Assembly: GCA_020137815.1 (NCBI GenBank)
Contig: CM035350.1
Span: 3,764,037 to 3,828,036 of the forward strand
DNA from: Hormiphora californensis
Lineage: Eukaryota; Ctenophora; Tentaculata; Cydippida; Pleurobrachiidae
Length of the DNA: 64,000 bases
Direction of reading: 5' to 3'
In this document: positions 10,880-23,528 of the stretch, piece by piece
How the letters are laid out: every line of letters begins with the position of its first letter
Position numbering within the stretch: the first letter of the stretch is position 1
The notes under the pieces: model-generated
What the model was told of the DNA's origin: nothing
What the model saw: only the letters and a program-made list of their open reading frames with translations
Database searches by the model: none
Position numbers and translations under genes: made by a program

Positions 10880-13715
10880 AGGTTCACGCACCGCTATACA
10901 TACAGCGGTTATAGCAGTGCAACAATAGCTCCCCATCTGTGAGAAGTTTTATTCACCGCGGCATACGCACACACGGGTAATGGAGCGGAACCGGGCAATT
11001 ACAGAGTGATATATAGGGGGTGAACTAACGTGACATACTCCTTCCTTGTAGTATCAGCTTTCTAGAGTCTAGACGGGTGGAGTGTTTTGTGTCTGATGAA
11101 GGGGGTGCCTTCTATAACAGTCAAATTCAAAAGGAGAAAGTATAGAAGTAAACCGATAAACATGAGAGAGCTGTACCCGAGCTTGTCTAACAAACTGCAG
11201 TCATGAATATATAGCAGCTGGAAGTTTCAAGGCGGAATTGTCGCTGATTAGACTGGGTAAAGTTCGGTATCAGACGTGCTAATAATGGAGATCTATAATT
11301 ATAGTGCCTCTTAATTTTGCACTAATTCCCCCGGCCACTTCCGTATCTCTACTCTCGCTGTACTAGTTATATCGTTATAGGCAATTAAAAGGACAACTGA
11401 TATCATCGCACGACACACATCTATAACCCAATTTGATCAGTGGAAGAAAAGCTGGAAGAGAGCTAGATTCGGTACAATTCAACATCTCAAAGTCACAGCT
11501 CTGGGTGATGCAGCTCAGTCAAAAGCACAGAGAGAGAGATGCGTGTCAAAACTCCCCAACACTTTGAGATGTAGCCCATGGTGGAGTACCACATCCCGTT
11601 TAATATGATTAAACCCTTGTCTAACTTGACAGGAAAAAGCTGAGGAACGTGCATTCACACATGCATGTGCCAGTATATGACATACACAATATAATTCACG
11701 TCGCCACAAATAGACATGAGTTGGGCGGAGACACACATGCCGTATCGAAAACACATGTGAAAACTTCACGCCTACTGCTGCTGAGAACCGAAACGGCTTG
11801 AAATATATTTCACTCTAAAATTTAGCTATAACCGGCTACGTGAGCTTCATTTAGAGCTACAATTCGGGCGGTATGAAGGTCACTATACACACATATTTAG
11901 TCAGGAGAAAGAACATGCTGACACGAGTGACACGGGAGTTCGGGACTTGTTCGGGTCGAATGAGCTGGAAATTAAGGTGTAACAACATCATGCCCACCTA
12001 ACTCTAGGGTACTTTACGATATGCAGTAACTAATTCTCACATTATTCCATCCAATTAGCACCTCGCACGACATGTGCAGGAGATCATTATTTACAGTGTA
12101 CATATAATTAATGTGAGCTCAGCAAATCTGAGAGACGAATGCAGTTGGCAAAGGAAGTTTGAAAAATAATATGTGTAATTGGAGCGTTTGAATGCACAGA
12201 CACATCATGATTCTCTCTCTTCCTTCTAACTATTATATACGCAGTCTTCTACAGCTCAGCTTGTGCGTTTTGTACAACTTGATCGCCTTAAGATTTGGCA
12301 GTTGAGGACTGAGGTGATACACATTGCTACCATACCATATGACACTCTCTTTCACTCGCCCCCGTCCCTAACTAGACCTAGCGTGCGTGCGTGAAAACAG
12401 GGATGTACCCTGCCAGTAATGAAATAATACTCTTGGAAATTATTTCTCAGTCAATTGTCAAATATGGTTGATTCCATATTTCTGCGAAACTTCGAACTTC
12501 GAACTTCAGTGTGTGTCACACGGTTGAGATCTCAACTTCAGTGTGTCTCCTCCCTAATTTAAAAGTGTGTCAAGTGTAACAACATGCCACCATGAGTTAC
12601 ATCACCTCCCATAATTTTTCCTGTTGCGATTTACCTATTACACGGCGAATTAAGTGAAAGTCAGGAAAGAGCCCCAGGGAATTGGGCCAGATAATTCCAT
12701 CTGCGCTTAACGAATTGAGTGCTTCTTCAGAGAGTAGGCAGGGTTTTCTACTGATGACGTCGTGTGAGATGTCTCATGTGAGAAGTAAGCACACAATGTC
12801 AATGTGTAGTTGGAATTATCTGGCTCCATTATCTGGCAGCATTACCCTACTTCCCAATTTATTGTTTCATTTCCGTGCAATAAGCACGTTCAGAAGCCTA
12901 TTTTATTTGTACAGTCTAAGATTAAACTTGATATCCCATCTCATCTACAACGCAATCTAGATTGTACACAGATTGCACATCACTGGTTTCCTTCTTTTAC
13001 AAGAGTTGCTTTGTAACACACTTGCACTTATCCTTGGGGAAACGCCTAGTTGTCTGAATATAATTGATCGAACAGAAGTACTCTCAGACTCTCTTGCGAA
13101 GGTATTATGTAATATATGTAATATATGTTGTGTATGAAATAGTGAATCTGCTTATCATATAATACCCGGTTCAAATTAATTTTGTGACAGGAAAATTTCA
13201 GCATAAATTTGGGTCAATTTAATGAAAATTACAGCTTTGCACAGTTGAAAACTTTCCAATTTCCGGTTTCCTTAGAAGTAGGCCGTAGGGTACGGTATTT
13301 ACATATATAAAATATACTAAAATATATCTTTGACAGATATTTCTCCAACTCCAACGACCAACATATTGTACAACTTGTATTCTGCACTTTGTCGGTTTTG
13401 TGTATCTTCCTGCAATTTGTCTGTCTGTTCTCATTATAAACTGCCTCAATTCAGGTGAATTACTGCGCTGGCAAGCGCAAAGGTTGTCAAAATATTTATA
13501 CTATCTCCAGGATTGCAGTTTGTATCATCGCAATCGTCCACGTATTCTGGGGAGACCCATTATTACACATTAGTAATAATATGACAATGACATGAATCAT
13601 GGTGTACTTATACCAATCTGAGCACACCACTCCGCTTCATTAAGTGAATATACTAGCATTATGTGCGAATAGTACGTTACTTATTAAACTGTGTATGATA
13701 AGTCAGGGACCATCT
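10880..13715. other. Non-coding stretch upstream of the Ly6 gene
   Basis: About 2.8 kb with no exon that passes splice and phase checks. ORFs up to 92 codons have no domain and no consistent splice sites. A segment near 12523-12555 (TTGAGATCTCAAC followed by TTCAGTGTGTCTCCTCCC) recurs split in two around the small element at 14621-14697. Confidence 0.5.
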
Positions 13716-13722
13716 TGAGAGA

Positions 13723-13810
<88 letters not shown>

Positions 13811-13830
13811 AGAGAGAGAGAGAGAGAGAG
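13716..13830. repeat. GA microsatellite
   Basis: About 115 bp of GA dinucleotides with one short G run near 13806. Confidence 0.95.
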
Positions 13831-14620
13831 ATGACTGCTACAGGTGGCTTTAGTGTGATCAGAGTACCCACGGCATCAGGAGAGCAGCTTTAAATCAATC
13901 AACTCTACATCGGTACTAGACTGAAAGCCCATCGATGTGTCGCCCCCTGCATGTTATAGTTGAATTTGAATTGCTCCCGAAGGGCCTCCTCCACCCGCTT
14001 CTATACCTTGTCTAAAACTGTTACTGTGTGAAGGCATGTTGTAAGATTAAACCTGAGTTAATGATCACTGTTAAACACTTCCAAGGGCCTCGCCAGCAAG
14101 GATGTCCGTGAAATCAAATCAGAGTGATGAGAGGAGAGGGAGCTAGGCTTAGTAGCCATGGGAGAGATTATGTATCATGGGGGGATGAGACGAAGGAATA
14201 GTGAGAAAAATGAGGGAGAGAGAATGACGTCCAAGCGATAAAAGAAGGGGGAGAAGAAGACAATATTATTACTCATAGTCGATAACAGCTCGTTTTATTT
14301 GTCTTCGTTAATTACTGTCTCCCGATCACAATTTATATACAGTATACATTGCAATGTATCCACTTGTCAAGCTGTTTCATGAGAAGTAAGTGATGTGAAG
14401 CGTGTTGGGGTACATATGGGGTACAGCTAATTACATGTGCATAGTAAAGGGGTAAAGGTTCTTAGGTGAAGTACTCAAAAATATTGTAGGTATCGCTAAA
14501 CGATGGCCTCGTCGAACTAAATTCAATGACAGGGAGTTGGGATGTGGTGAGGAGTTGGGGAAGAAGTTACCTAATTGGGAGGAAGTTGGTCGCACGCGTT
14601 CATTGAGATCTCAACGTACA

Positions 14621-14697
14621 TGACCAGTTCTCGTTCGCTCCGCGTGCAGAACTTATTTGAGAGAAATGAGAATAGGGTCAGGCCAATGCTCTGACAG
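14621..14697. mobile_element. Diverged copy of the CTGTCAG...CTGACAG mini-element
   Basis: TGACCAGTTCTCGTTCGCTCC at the left and GGGTCAGGCCAATGCTCTGACAG-like sequence at the right match the 67-bp element inserted at 30404-30470. It is flanked by the two halves of a sequence found joined near 12523, which suggests insertion into a repeat copy. No clear target duplication remains. Confidence 0.5.
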
Positions 14698-14887
14698 CTT
14701 CAGTGTGTCTCCTCCCCTTCAATCGGTCCGTTGTCAGGGCAGTGTAAACAATCGTAGCTGCACAGTATTATAACACTTCTGAGCCAGCATAGCTCAATTT
14801 TCAATGTAAGCTGTTTGGTTTCATGTGTGCACTCGGTCGACAATGCGTAGGTAGTGTGTTATATTGCGATCAAAGAGTCAGAGTCTA

Positions 14888-14976
14888 GAGAATATAGAGA
14901 GAATGAGGGAGAGAGAAAGAGAGAGAGAGAGACAGAGAGAGAAGGAGAGAGAAGGAGAGATAGAGAGAGAAAGAAC
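14888..14976. repeat. GA-rich repeat
   Basis: Interrupted GA/GAA tract of about 90 bp. The basic ORF across it is not a gene. Confidence 0.85.
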
Positions 14977-15072
14977 AGAGGTAAAAATGTAAGCGTGATC
15001 TTCTCGATTGTTGTCACCGAACTTGCTTTATATCGTTGATCTCTCTCTCTCGTGTAATAACAATCCTAAAAT

Positions 15073-15668
15073 ATGCGAGTTTTCTTCCTCTGTAAGAGCT
15101 GTTGTATGGGCAAACGTAAACGGAAAGGCGACCCCTCCGCTTTACAGAGTGCATCTGCACCTAACCTGATCGGAACCGGTGGAAATGGGTCTGATATCCG
15201 CGGATCAGTCGCGTTAGTAAAGTGCAGTTTCGTACTATTTTTGTCGGTTTTGAATCCAAGCTAAAATATAACCTGGCTACCACACCCATAGAAGATTCTT
15301 AGTTAATTTAAATGAAAGTTATAAGAGATAAAAATAGATACTGCATGCCATGCATCACGCAATATTATAGTGGGTACATAGTTTACAAGTCAAATAGAGA
15401 TTATGTCAAGATAGATAATTTGTCTAGGATAGATTATGTCTAGGATATATAGGGTGGGACGTATACTTGCCATCTTGATAATGCTTTGAAATTATTATTT
15501 CGAGTTACATGGCGTTACTTTATACATAGTATAAGCTGTCGGGTTTGTTGGTAATATCAAAGTATTATAGAATTGTAACAACCACCTTCCCTCTCAGATT
15601 GGCAACAGGAGTGTCCCTGAGCATGCAACGGGAATCCTCTAAAGACTACATTGCAGTCAGCTACATAG
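15073..15668 (+). CDS. Candidate two-exon fragment (unrecognised)
   Basis: An ORF starting at 15073 (MRVFFLCKSCCMGKRKRKG, then SASAPNLIGTGGNG) could end at a weak donor GG|GTCTGA (15188) in phase 2. A strong exon at 15598-15668 follows, with acceptor CCTTCCCTCTCAG and donor ATAG|GTACGT. It is open in only one frame (LATGVSLSMQRESSKDYIAV, then SYI), and that frame fits phase 2. No domain is recognised. The second exon is more convincing than the first. The next exon was not found with confidence; a phase-compatible one at 17683 is possible but unsupported. Confidence 0.28.
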
Positions 15669-15700
15669 GTACGTGTAGAATCGTGGGTGCAGTAGTACTG

Positions 15701-15783
15701 CAGTCAAACCTCTATTTACCGGGGCTTGTATTTAACTGTAGTACTGCAGTCAAACCTCGATTTACCGGGGGTTTGACTGTAGT
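15701..15783. mobile_element. Remnants with CAGTCAAACCTCGATTTACCGGGG-type termini
   Basis: CAGTCAAACCTCTATTTACC (15701) and CAGTCAAACCTCGATTTACC (15747) occur in tandem, the second closing in GGTTTGACTG to give inverted ends. A diverged copy lies at 35340-35400. Ends of this style are known from pogo/Tigger-like DNA transposons; the assignment is inference. Confidence 0.4.
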
Positions 15784-16192
15784 CATTTCTGTGTCATTGC
15801 AGTCATCGCGTGACACGAGCAAGTAAGGGGTTGCTCAACAACGAACACCCGCCCGATATAATAAAACCCATTAGGAAGTCAACAGGATCTTACCGGCCTT
15901 TTAGACACACCAAAAACCGAAAACCACAATTCCCTTTATAACGTCACTTTGATCCTTGTTGTAGCAATACTTGTGTTGAGAATTGAGAATCTTTTCATTC
16001 TTGTGGGTTTAGGTCACAATGAGACGTATTCAGATTGCCATATACATATATATATAAGCTACTTATTATTATAGTAATCTGCATATTATATTATGCTTTC
16101 TGTCACACTTCCATGTCTCTCGGATCTTCTCGTATAATATGGGTATAATATCATATACCGTATATGATGATACTGTGTGATTTTAAATGACT

Positions 16193-16783
16193 GAGACTGC
16201 TCTATCTCAAATTGTGTAAAAACTATGGCATATTTCGACTTCAAATTTTGGGACACGATAAAACATAATTTCTCATTTATTCTCCCAGATTTTCAGAAAG
16301 TTTCCATGTTCCTGAATGAACTTATTGCCATAAAACCTCCTCCAACTTTACACAGTCATATCTCTGGAGTCTAATGAGATAGAGAGTTCAGATTTTTAGG
16401 AGAGACAGATAAGACGATTTTGAATGTTTTGTCTGCTTTACGAGTTGATAACTTTTACCGTCTGTTCACAGGAACTGTTTAAAGTGATGTAACACGCCCT
16501 AATTAGGCCAAATTTAGGTCATTTTACCCCTCAAAGATCACATGTCCAGCTGATTCTAGTGGGCTAATGAGGCCTCTTACACGAATTCGTCACGTGTTAC
16601 TGCAAGGATACCGCTCTCCTTTTTCACCTTGACCAAGCAGACATGATCATGGTGTCTGGAAGTGGTAACAAGCTGTAGGATACCAGACAGATGCTGCTCT
16701 CTACTTCAATCACTCTCTCGTTATAAGGTCACGTGACTGGAATTGGGATCTCGACATCAGACATGATCACAATGTCTACAAAG

Positions 16784-16852
<69 letters not shown>

Positions 16853-17445
16853 TGCTTTGTAGACATTGTGATCATGTCTGATGTCGAGATCCCAATTCCA
16901 GTCACGTGACCTTATAACGAGAGAGTGATTGAAGTAGAGAGCAGCATCTGTCTGGTATCCTACAGCTTGTTACCACTTCCAGACACCATGATCATGTCTG
17001 CTTGGTCAAGGTGAAAAAGGAGAGCGGTATCCTTGCAGTAACACGTGACGAATTCGTGTAAGAGGCCTCATTAGCCCACTAGAATCAGCTGGACATGTGA
17101 TCTTTGAGGGGTAAAATGACCTAAATTTGGCCTAATTAGGGCGTGTTACATCACTTTAAACAGTTCCTGTGAACAGACGGTAAAAGTTATCAACTCGTAA
17201 AGCAGACAAAACATTCAAAATCGTCTTATCTGTCTCTCCTAAAAATCTGAACTCTCTATCTCATTAGACTCCAGAGATATGACTGTGTAAAGTTGGAGGA
17301 GGTTTTATGGCAATAAGTTCATTCAGGAACACGGAAACTTTCTGAAAATCTGGGAGAATAAATGAGAAATTATGTTTTATCGTGTCCCAAAATTTGAAGT
17401 CGAAAGATGCCATAGTGTTTACACAATTTGAGATAGAGCAGTCTC
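16193..17445. repeat. Near-perfect 1.25-kb palindrome with a (TC)n centre
   Basis: Left arm 16193-16784 and right arm 16854-17445 are each 592 bp. By eye they are reverse complements with about three mismatches and no indel. The 69-bp spacer is almost pure TC. The arms carry no ORF and no visible target duplication. It could be a long foldback element, an inverted duplication, or an assembly/foldback-read artefact. Confidence 0.93.
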
Positions 17446-17976
17446 CCCCTTCCTCTATATATTCCTTTTTCGTTCACCATTCACAGGAAAATACTGTATA
17501 ATCATATCAATGTCGTATATGACACATAATATTATTAATACTATTACTAATTCCATCATCATGCATAACTAATTCAGGTGACATGAAATAATGAGTATCG
17601 ATCAGGTATAAAAACTAGCTATAAGGTATTTTGTAATTGTAGTCACCGCGGTTAGTACGGAAGCCATGGTTCTCTTTGACCCGTGCAGAATATCGAATTA
17701 TTGCAATTTATCCTCTGACTCCGGGCCAATATAAAACCTCGTATTGCAGTATATTTTCCTTATCTATACTCCTGCTCATTCAATTTCACCGATTCTTCCA
17801 CAGTCGAGACATTTATTGTTTCTACCGGCTTCTGAGAGGCACTGACAGCGTGTCTCTGTCTGCCTTTGACTATCTTTCGATGTATTATTCGACGATCCAG
17901 GAACTTAACAAGCTATTGTTTCCAAAGGCAGCTTCCTTTTTTTCATTATTAAGTACAGTAAATTACTATATTTCAC

Positions 17977-18135
17977 ATGCAGTATCTCCGCGACTCGAGC
18001 AGCAGTTGCATTCATGGCGTCAACAGTATATTGTGTCTTGTCCGGGTTGACAGGTAGCCGCAGCACTCCATAGAGCTCCCTAAATGGATTTCCGTTTGTT
18101 TTCTGTTTGTGTAGGTATACCCTATAGCTCAATTT
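17977..18135 (-). CDS. Candidate single exon, possible Ras-association-like fold
   Basis: On the minus strand a strong acceptor (GGCTCTGTTTGCTGTAG) opens a phase-0 frame of 53 codons to a possible donor CAT|GTGAAA. The peptide begins KLSYRVYLHKQ and includes NPFRELYGVLRLPVNPDK and YTVDAMNATAARVAEILH. Its composition is protein-like. The pattern of a beta strand, then T/V-x-x-x-T-A-x-x-V-x-x-L-L, recalls Ras-association/ubiquitin-like domains, but this is a weak impression. Flanking exons were not found; the 1.25-kb palindrome would lie downstream. Confidence 0.3.
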
Positions 18136-18915
18136 CTACAGCAAACAGAGCCTCCTTTTCTTTGCACGTACGAATTGTTTTTCATCCTTGTGTGTATCTA
18201 TCTATCTATCCTAATATCCCATCCTATTCACGAACGAGATATCTCAAGAGTCTCAATGTCAGCTCATGGTAATCCTAGTTTTGACCTTATTGTACCCTGC
18301 TGGTGATCTACACAGCAATATATTATACATGATCAGCCTGATTCATCTGGATGTACTCGCATAGAGAATCAGCTGATGAGACCTTAATCCCATCTACCAT
18401 TATATATTGTTAGCTTTAGTTGAGATGGAAATAGAAAGAGGGAGAAGCTGGGATAGAGATAGAGAGGCTCAGATAGACAGAGATAGAATATAGAGAAACA
18501 AAACAGAGACAGAAATATGTATGTAGGCACTTCCATGGCCATGCAGTGTTACATTAGTGAATGAGGCCTAACAGGCCTTGCAGTGTAGCTCTGTGTGTAC
18601 GTGAAGGCCTTGTCCGCTTGTCAAAGGTTTTCAGCTGTTATGTATCACATGTGTGTTTTTGTGGTTGGCAACACCATGTGTCACACTGTGTGTGTGTTTA
18701 GTATAGCACTGTGGTGGTGGTGGTGTATTTATTGTACACTTCCGGTCACATGTGACACATGTGTGGTTCAATATCATGATGTAGATTGTAGGGCCTAGTC
18801 AATCGAGCTGGAACTCTATTCCACGTGCTATATAGTGATACCTATAATCAGACTATCCAGTATCCGTCCCTATTCTGACTATCTCTCTTAGACTTCCTTG
18901 GGTAATAACTCATAC
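18136..18915. other. Non-coding stretch
   Basis: No supportable exon. It contains short GATA/GAGA tracts near 18420-18500 and a (TGG)n run near 18710. Confidence 0.5.
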
Positions 18916-19101
18916 AGTAGGGTAGCGACTGGCTATTTTAAATGGCCAGCAGGTCAGCAGGTGCACCATATTTGGCTTTTCAGTGGGCTATTCAGAACTC
19001 ATGCGAAGCCCATGCTGATGTCTAAAAATCCAAATCTGCTGGCCTTTAGAGAGGGTGTTTCAAATTAGCCGCCATTTCAAATAGCCAGTCGCTACCCTAC
19101 T
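18916..19101. mobile_element. 186-bp MITE with 31-bp inverted ends
   Basis: Left end AGTAGGGTAGCGACTGGCTA, continuing TTTTAAATGGC, is matched by the complement GCCATTTCAAATAGCCAGTCG, continuing CTACCCTACT, at the right. Possible diverged target duplication ACTCATA / ACTTATA. No ORF. It is a non-autonomous DNA transposon; family uncertain. Confidence 0.75.
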
Positions 19102-19289
19102 TGACTTATATGATGCTGGCTTCGTCGTGCGTGCTGCCGGTTATAAGTCGCATTAGTTGTAACCCTCACTTTTACAGTTTACTAAACTTTTTAGCTTGCA
19201 ATATATGTGTGCTACCATGACACGTGCCTATCATGTATACGTGTAATTCCTCTACGTATGCTACTACTAAAACTGCACTACAGCTATGA

Positions 19290-19300
<11 letters not shown>

Positions 19301-19369
<69 letters not shown>
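19301..19369. repeat. GA microsatellite
   Basis: About 70 bp of uninterrupted GA. Confidence 0.95.
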
Positions 19370-19371
<2 letters not shown>

Positions 19372-20075
19372 GAGCATTGGCCGCAGTGTAAATGGATAGA
19401 AAATTACTGGAGTACTTGTGCAACACGATTCTTAACACGGCAGCTGGCGTATTCCGATTTTACCTGTACCAGCCACTCCATGAACGTCATATTGTCCTGT
19501 GTTGTTTGTGCGCCGCTTACTTTTTGTCAGAAATATCCGGGACGTATGCCTTGTAATTCTCATGTGTAGTAGTTTTGACGCACTGCATCGGCCATTGTTT
19601 CAGTTCACTGTCTTGTTCCATCAATTACCACCTTCTACGCAGCTTTTGAGCCACCTAGTTTCTTTCTTTGATCTTTGGTGAAGAGACCTAACCGCACTCA
19701 AATGTTACTGCCAAAATCTTTTTAAGTTCAGTTCTAAGGCTTCTATTTCCCTCTGACCTCAGCTTCATTTTGAACTGCTAGAGCAGCAGTTGTTCGGAAG
19801 ATGCATGTTTGGTTAAAATAGATTCTTTGCTGGGGGTCCTCTCTTGCTGTAACAGTAGGCCTCTCCTTCAATCGAAGAAGAATGGGTGAGATCGCTCTCC
19901 TTCTATCTCTCTCTTTCTCTATCTTTCTCTCTCTGTGTGCACCCTCTATCTCTATATACTTCTCTTACTTTTGTCGAAGTGAGGATGATCGCCGAACACT
20001 ACCACCTCCTGTAGCTCATGTAAGCTTTGTGGAGTCCTTTGATTTAATTTAACTAATGATCATCCTTTCTCTTCC

Positions 20076-20111
<36 letters not shown>

Positions 20112-20307
20112 CTCTGTCTGGCGGGTCCCCGACCCTCTGAGCGCACGGGGTGTGTGCCAATTGGGGTCGTGGCGCCGCCATATACAGCGACGTTGTTCAA
20201 ATATCCAGATTTGTTTCCATTACTTCGTTTTCACATCTTTTCCTTATCGAACTAATGGAGGAAGGGATATTTAGTTGATTGAAAAGAAGGAGGGGTTAGT
20301 CGATCAA
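19370..20307. other. Non-coding stretch
   Basis: No supportable exon. Includes CT-rich patches at 19890-19935 and 20080-20112. Confidence 0.5.
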
Positions 20308-23098
20308 GGAAGGAAGGAAGGAAGGAAGGAAGGAAGGAAGGAAGGAAGGAAGGAAGGAGAAGGAGGTAAGGAAGTAAGAAGGAAGGAAGGGAAAGGAAGG
20401 AGTAGGAGGAAGGAAGCAGGAAACAAGGTGTGTGTGGGAGGGAAGGAAGGCAACAATGAAGGAATGATAAGGAAGTGTGAATGACTTAATGAAGTGGGGA
20501 AGTCTTCTTCCCGGTACTTCGCTCCTTTCCTTCCGGCATTCCCTCCTTCCTTCCTTCCTGTTCCCTTCCTTCCGTCCCTCCTCCTTCCCTTCCTTCCCCT
20601 TCCTTCCTTCCTTTCCCTTCCTTCCTTCCGTCTTCCTTCCCGTCTTCCCTTCCTCCTCCGTGCCTTCCTTCCTCCGTCCTTCCTTCCTTCCTTCCTTCCT
20701 TCCTTACCTTTTCCGTCCTTCCTTCCTTCCCTTCCTTCCTTCCTTCCTTCCGTTCCCTTCCCTTCCTTCCTTCCTTCCGGCCCGTCTTCCGTCCTTCCTT
20801 CCTCTTCCTTCCCTTCCTTCTTCCTTCCTTCCTTACTTCCTTCTCCTTCTTCCTCCTTCCTTCCTTCCTTCCCTTCCTTCCTTCCGCCTCCTTGCCTTCC
20901 CTTTCCTTTTCCTTCCTTCCTTCATGTCCTTCCTTCCTTATTCTTCCTCCTTTCCTTCATCCTTTCCTTCCTTCCTTCCTTCTTCCTTCTTCCTTCCTTC
21001 CTTCGTTCCTTCCCTTCCGTCCTTCCCTTTTTCCCTTCCTTCCCCCTTCCTTCCCTTTCCTTCCTTCCTTCCTTCTTCCTTCCTTCCTTCATTCTCCCCT
21101 TCGCTTCCTCTCCTTCCCCTTCCTTCCTTCCTTCCTTCCCTCCCTTCCTTGCTCCTTCATCCTTCCTCCTTCCTTCCTTCCCTTCCGTTCCCTTTCCGTC
21201 CTTCCTTCCTTCCGGTTCCTTCCTTCCTTCTTCCTCCCTTTTCCTTCCGGTCCTTCCTCTCCTTCCTTCCTGCTTCCCTTCCTTCCTTCCCATGTAAAAC
21301 ACGTCTCCTTCCAAAATTCCTTCCGTCCTCCTTTCCTTTCCTAGCCTCCGGCCTGCGTCCGGCCTGTCCTGCCTTCCTGCCTGTCGTCCGTCCTTCCCTT
21401 TCCGTCCGCCTTCCTTCCTTCCTTCCTGTCCCTTCCTTTCCTTCCTTCCTCTCCCCTTCCTTCCTCCTTCCTTCCTTCCCTTCCTTTTCCCTTCCTTCAC
21501 CTCCCTTCCTTCCTTCCCTCCCTGTACCTTACTTCCTGTCCTATTCCTCCTCTTTCCTTCCCTTCCTTCCTTCCTTCCTTCCTTCCTTCCTTCCTCTCCC
21601 TTCCCTTCCCTTCTCGTGATCACGGCCCTTCCCTGCCGTCCGGCCGGCCCGGCCGGCCTTCCCTTCCCTTCCGTCTTCACCTTCCCTTCCTTGCCGGCCT
21701 GCCGGCCTTCCGGCCGGCCGGCCGGCCTGTTCCTGCCCCTCCTTCCTGTCCTTCCTGCCTGCCGTCCGTCTTAAACGTCGACTGCCTTCCTCCCCCGTCC
21801 CTGCCGGCCCGTTCGCCTATCCTTCCTTCCCTTCCTTCCTTCCTTCCTTCCTTCCTTCCTTCCTTCCGTCCTTCCTTCCCTTCAGTCCTTCCTCTCCTCC
21901 TTCCATTCCCCTTCCTTCCTCCCTTCCGGCCGTTCCTGGCCCTTCCTCCCTTTCGCTTCCCGTCCTTCCTTCCTTCCTTCTTTCCTCTCCTTGTCCTTTT
22001 CCGGCCTTCCTTCCCTTCCCTTCCTTCCTCCCGTCCGGCCCTTCCCTTGCCCCTTCTGGTCCCGCCTTTCCCTTTCCTTCCCCTTCCTCGTCCTGTGTCC
22101 CCTTCCTTCATTTGCCCTTACCTTCCTTCCTCCTCCTTCCTCTCCTTCATTTCCTTCTCTTTCCCTTGCCTTCCTTCCTTCTTCCCTTCCTTCTTCCTTC
22201 CTTCTTCCTGCCTTGCCCTTCCTTCCTTTCCTTCCCTTCCTTGTCCCTTTTTCCATTCCCTTCCCTTCCCTTCCCTTCCTTCCTTCCTCCTTCTCCTGCC
22301 TTCCCTTCATTCTCGTCCTTCCGTTCCCTTCTTCCTTTTCCTTCCTTCCCTGCCGTCCTTCACTCCTGCCTTCCTCCTAGCCCTTCCCTTCTTCCGTCCT
22401 TCCTTCCGTCCCTTCCTTCCGTCCGTCCCCTTCTTCTTTGCCTTCCTACCTTCCTTTCCTTCCCTTCCTTCCTTTCCTTCCTTTCGCTCCTTCCCTTTCC
22501 ATCCTTCCTTCCTTCCTTCCCTTCCTTTCCCGTCCTTCCCTTTCCTTCCTTCCTTCCTTCCCCTTTCTTGCCTGCCCTTCTTCCCCTTCCTTCCTTCCTT
22601 CCGTTCCCTTCCTCCCTTCCTTCCTTCCCTTTGCCTCTCCTTCCTTGTCCCTTCGCTCTTCCTTCCTTCCCTGCCCTTCCCTTCCTTCTCCTTTTTCTTT
22701 TCTTCCTTTCCTTCCTTCCTTCCGTCTCCTTCCTTCCTTTCTATCCTTCCTTCCTTCCGTCCTTTGCCTTCCGTCCTTCCTTCCTTCCCTTTCCCTTCCC
22801 TTTCCTTCCTTGGCTTCACGTCCTTCCTTCCTTCCGTCCTTCCTGCCTTCGCTTCCTTCCTTCCTTCCTTCCTTCCTTTCCTTCCTTCCTTCCCTTCCCT
22901 TCCCTTCCTGCCTTCCGTCCGTCCTTCGCTTCCGTCCCTTCCTTCCTTCGCTTCCTCCTTTTCCTTCCCTTCGTCCTCCTTCCTTCCCTTCCCTTCCTTC
23001 CTTCACCGCCCTACCCTTCCGTCCTTCCTTCATTCCGTGCTCCTCTTTCCTTACCTTTCCCTTCCTTCCTGTCATTCTTCCGTCCCTTCCCCCTTCCT
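20308..23098. repeat. 2.8-kb GGAA/CCTT polypurine-polypyrimidine tract with strand switch
   Basis: 20308-20475 is purine-rich (GGAA units). After about 45 bp of mixed sequence, 20521-23098 is almost pure pyrimidine (CCTT/TTCC units with many variants). GGCCGGCC blocks occur near 21640-21730. The very long Pro/Ser/Phe/Leu ORFs on plus and Gly/Lys/Arg/Glu ORFs on minus overlap in several frames and are repeat artefacts. Confidence 0.95.
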
Positions 23099-23283
23099 GC
23101 TGCATGAGCAATGAAGTAAGTCCCTCTCCTTCTTCCCCCCCGATCCCCGAACGACTGTACGTCTGTACGTTTGTACCAGATATTACAAGCTTTTTTTCAA
23201 AAAATAGTCAAAATTTGACAATAAAAGGGGTTTTACTCCACTATCATCCAATTTGGTAGGCTCAAATATACTTATTTTCGATC

Positions 23284-23528
23284 ACAGACATGCCGTAAGT
23301 CAAATAAAAAAGGTTCGGGAACTTTTGCAGACAAAATTTTTTTCAGCTTTTTCAGCGGGTGGACTGTAAATCCAAAACTGGGTGCGCGTCGCACATTAAA
23401 TTTTGGTCACAGACATACCTTAAGTCAAGTAAAAAGGTTCGGGAACTTTTGCAGACAATTTCTTTTTCAATTTTTTCAGCGGTCTGACTGAAATTTTAAA
23501 ACTCGGTGCGCGTCGCAAACTAAGTTTC
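23284..23528. repeat. Diverged tandem duplication, unit about 122 bp
   Basis: Two copies, each running from CACAGACAT through GGTTCGGGAACTTTTGCAGAC and TTTTTCAGCGG to GGTGCGCGTCGCA; copy 1 about 23284-23407, copy 2 about 23408-23528. No ORF supported. Confidence 0.8.

Noticed and set aside
20477-23259. Very long ORFs (up to 380 codons) rich in Pro, Ser, Phe, Leu on plus and Gly, Lys, Arg, Glu on minus
   Set aside because: They run through the CCTT/GGAA tract in several overlapping frames at once, which is what a stop-free simple repeat produces.
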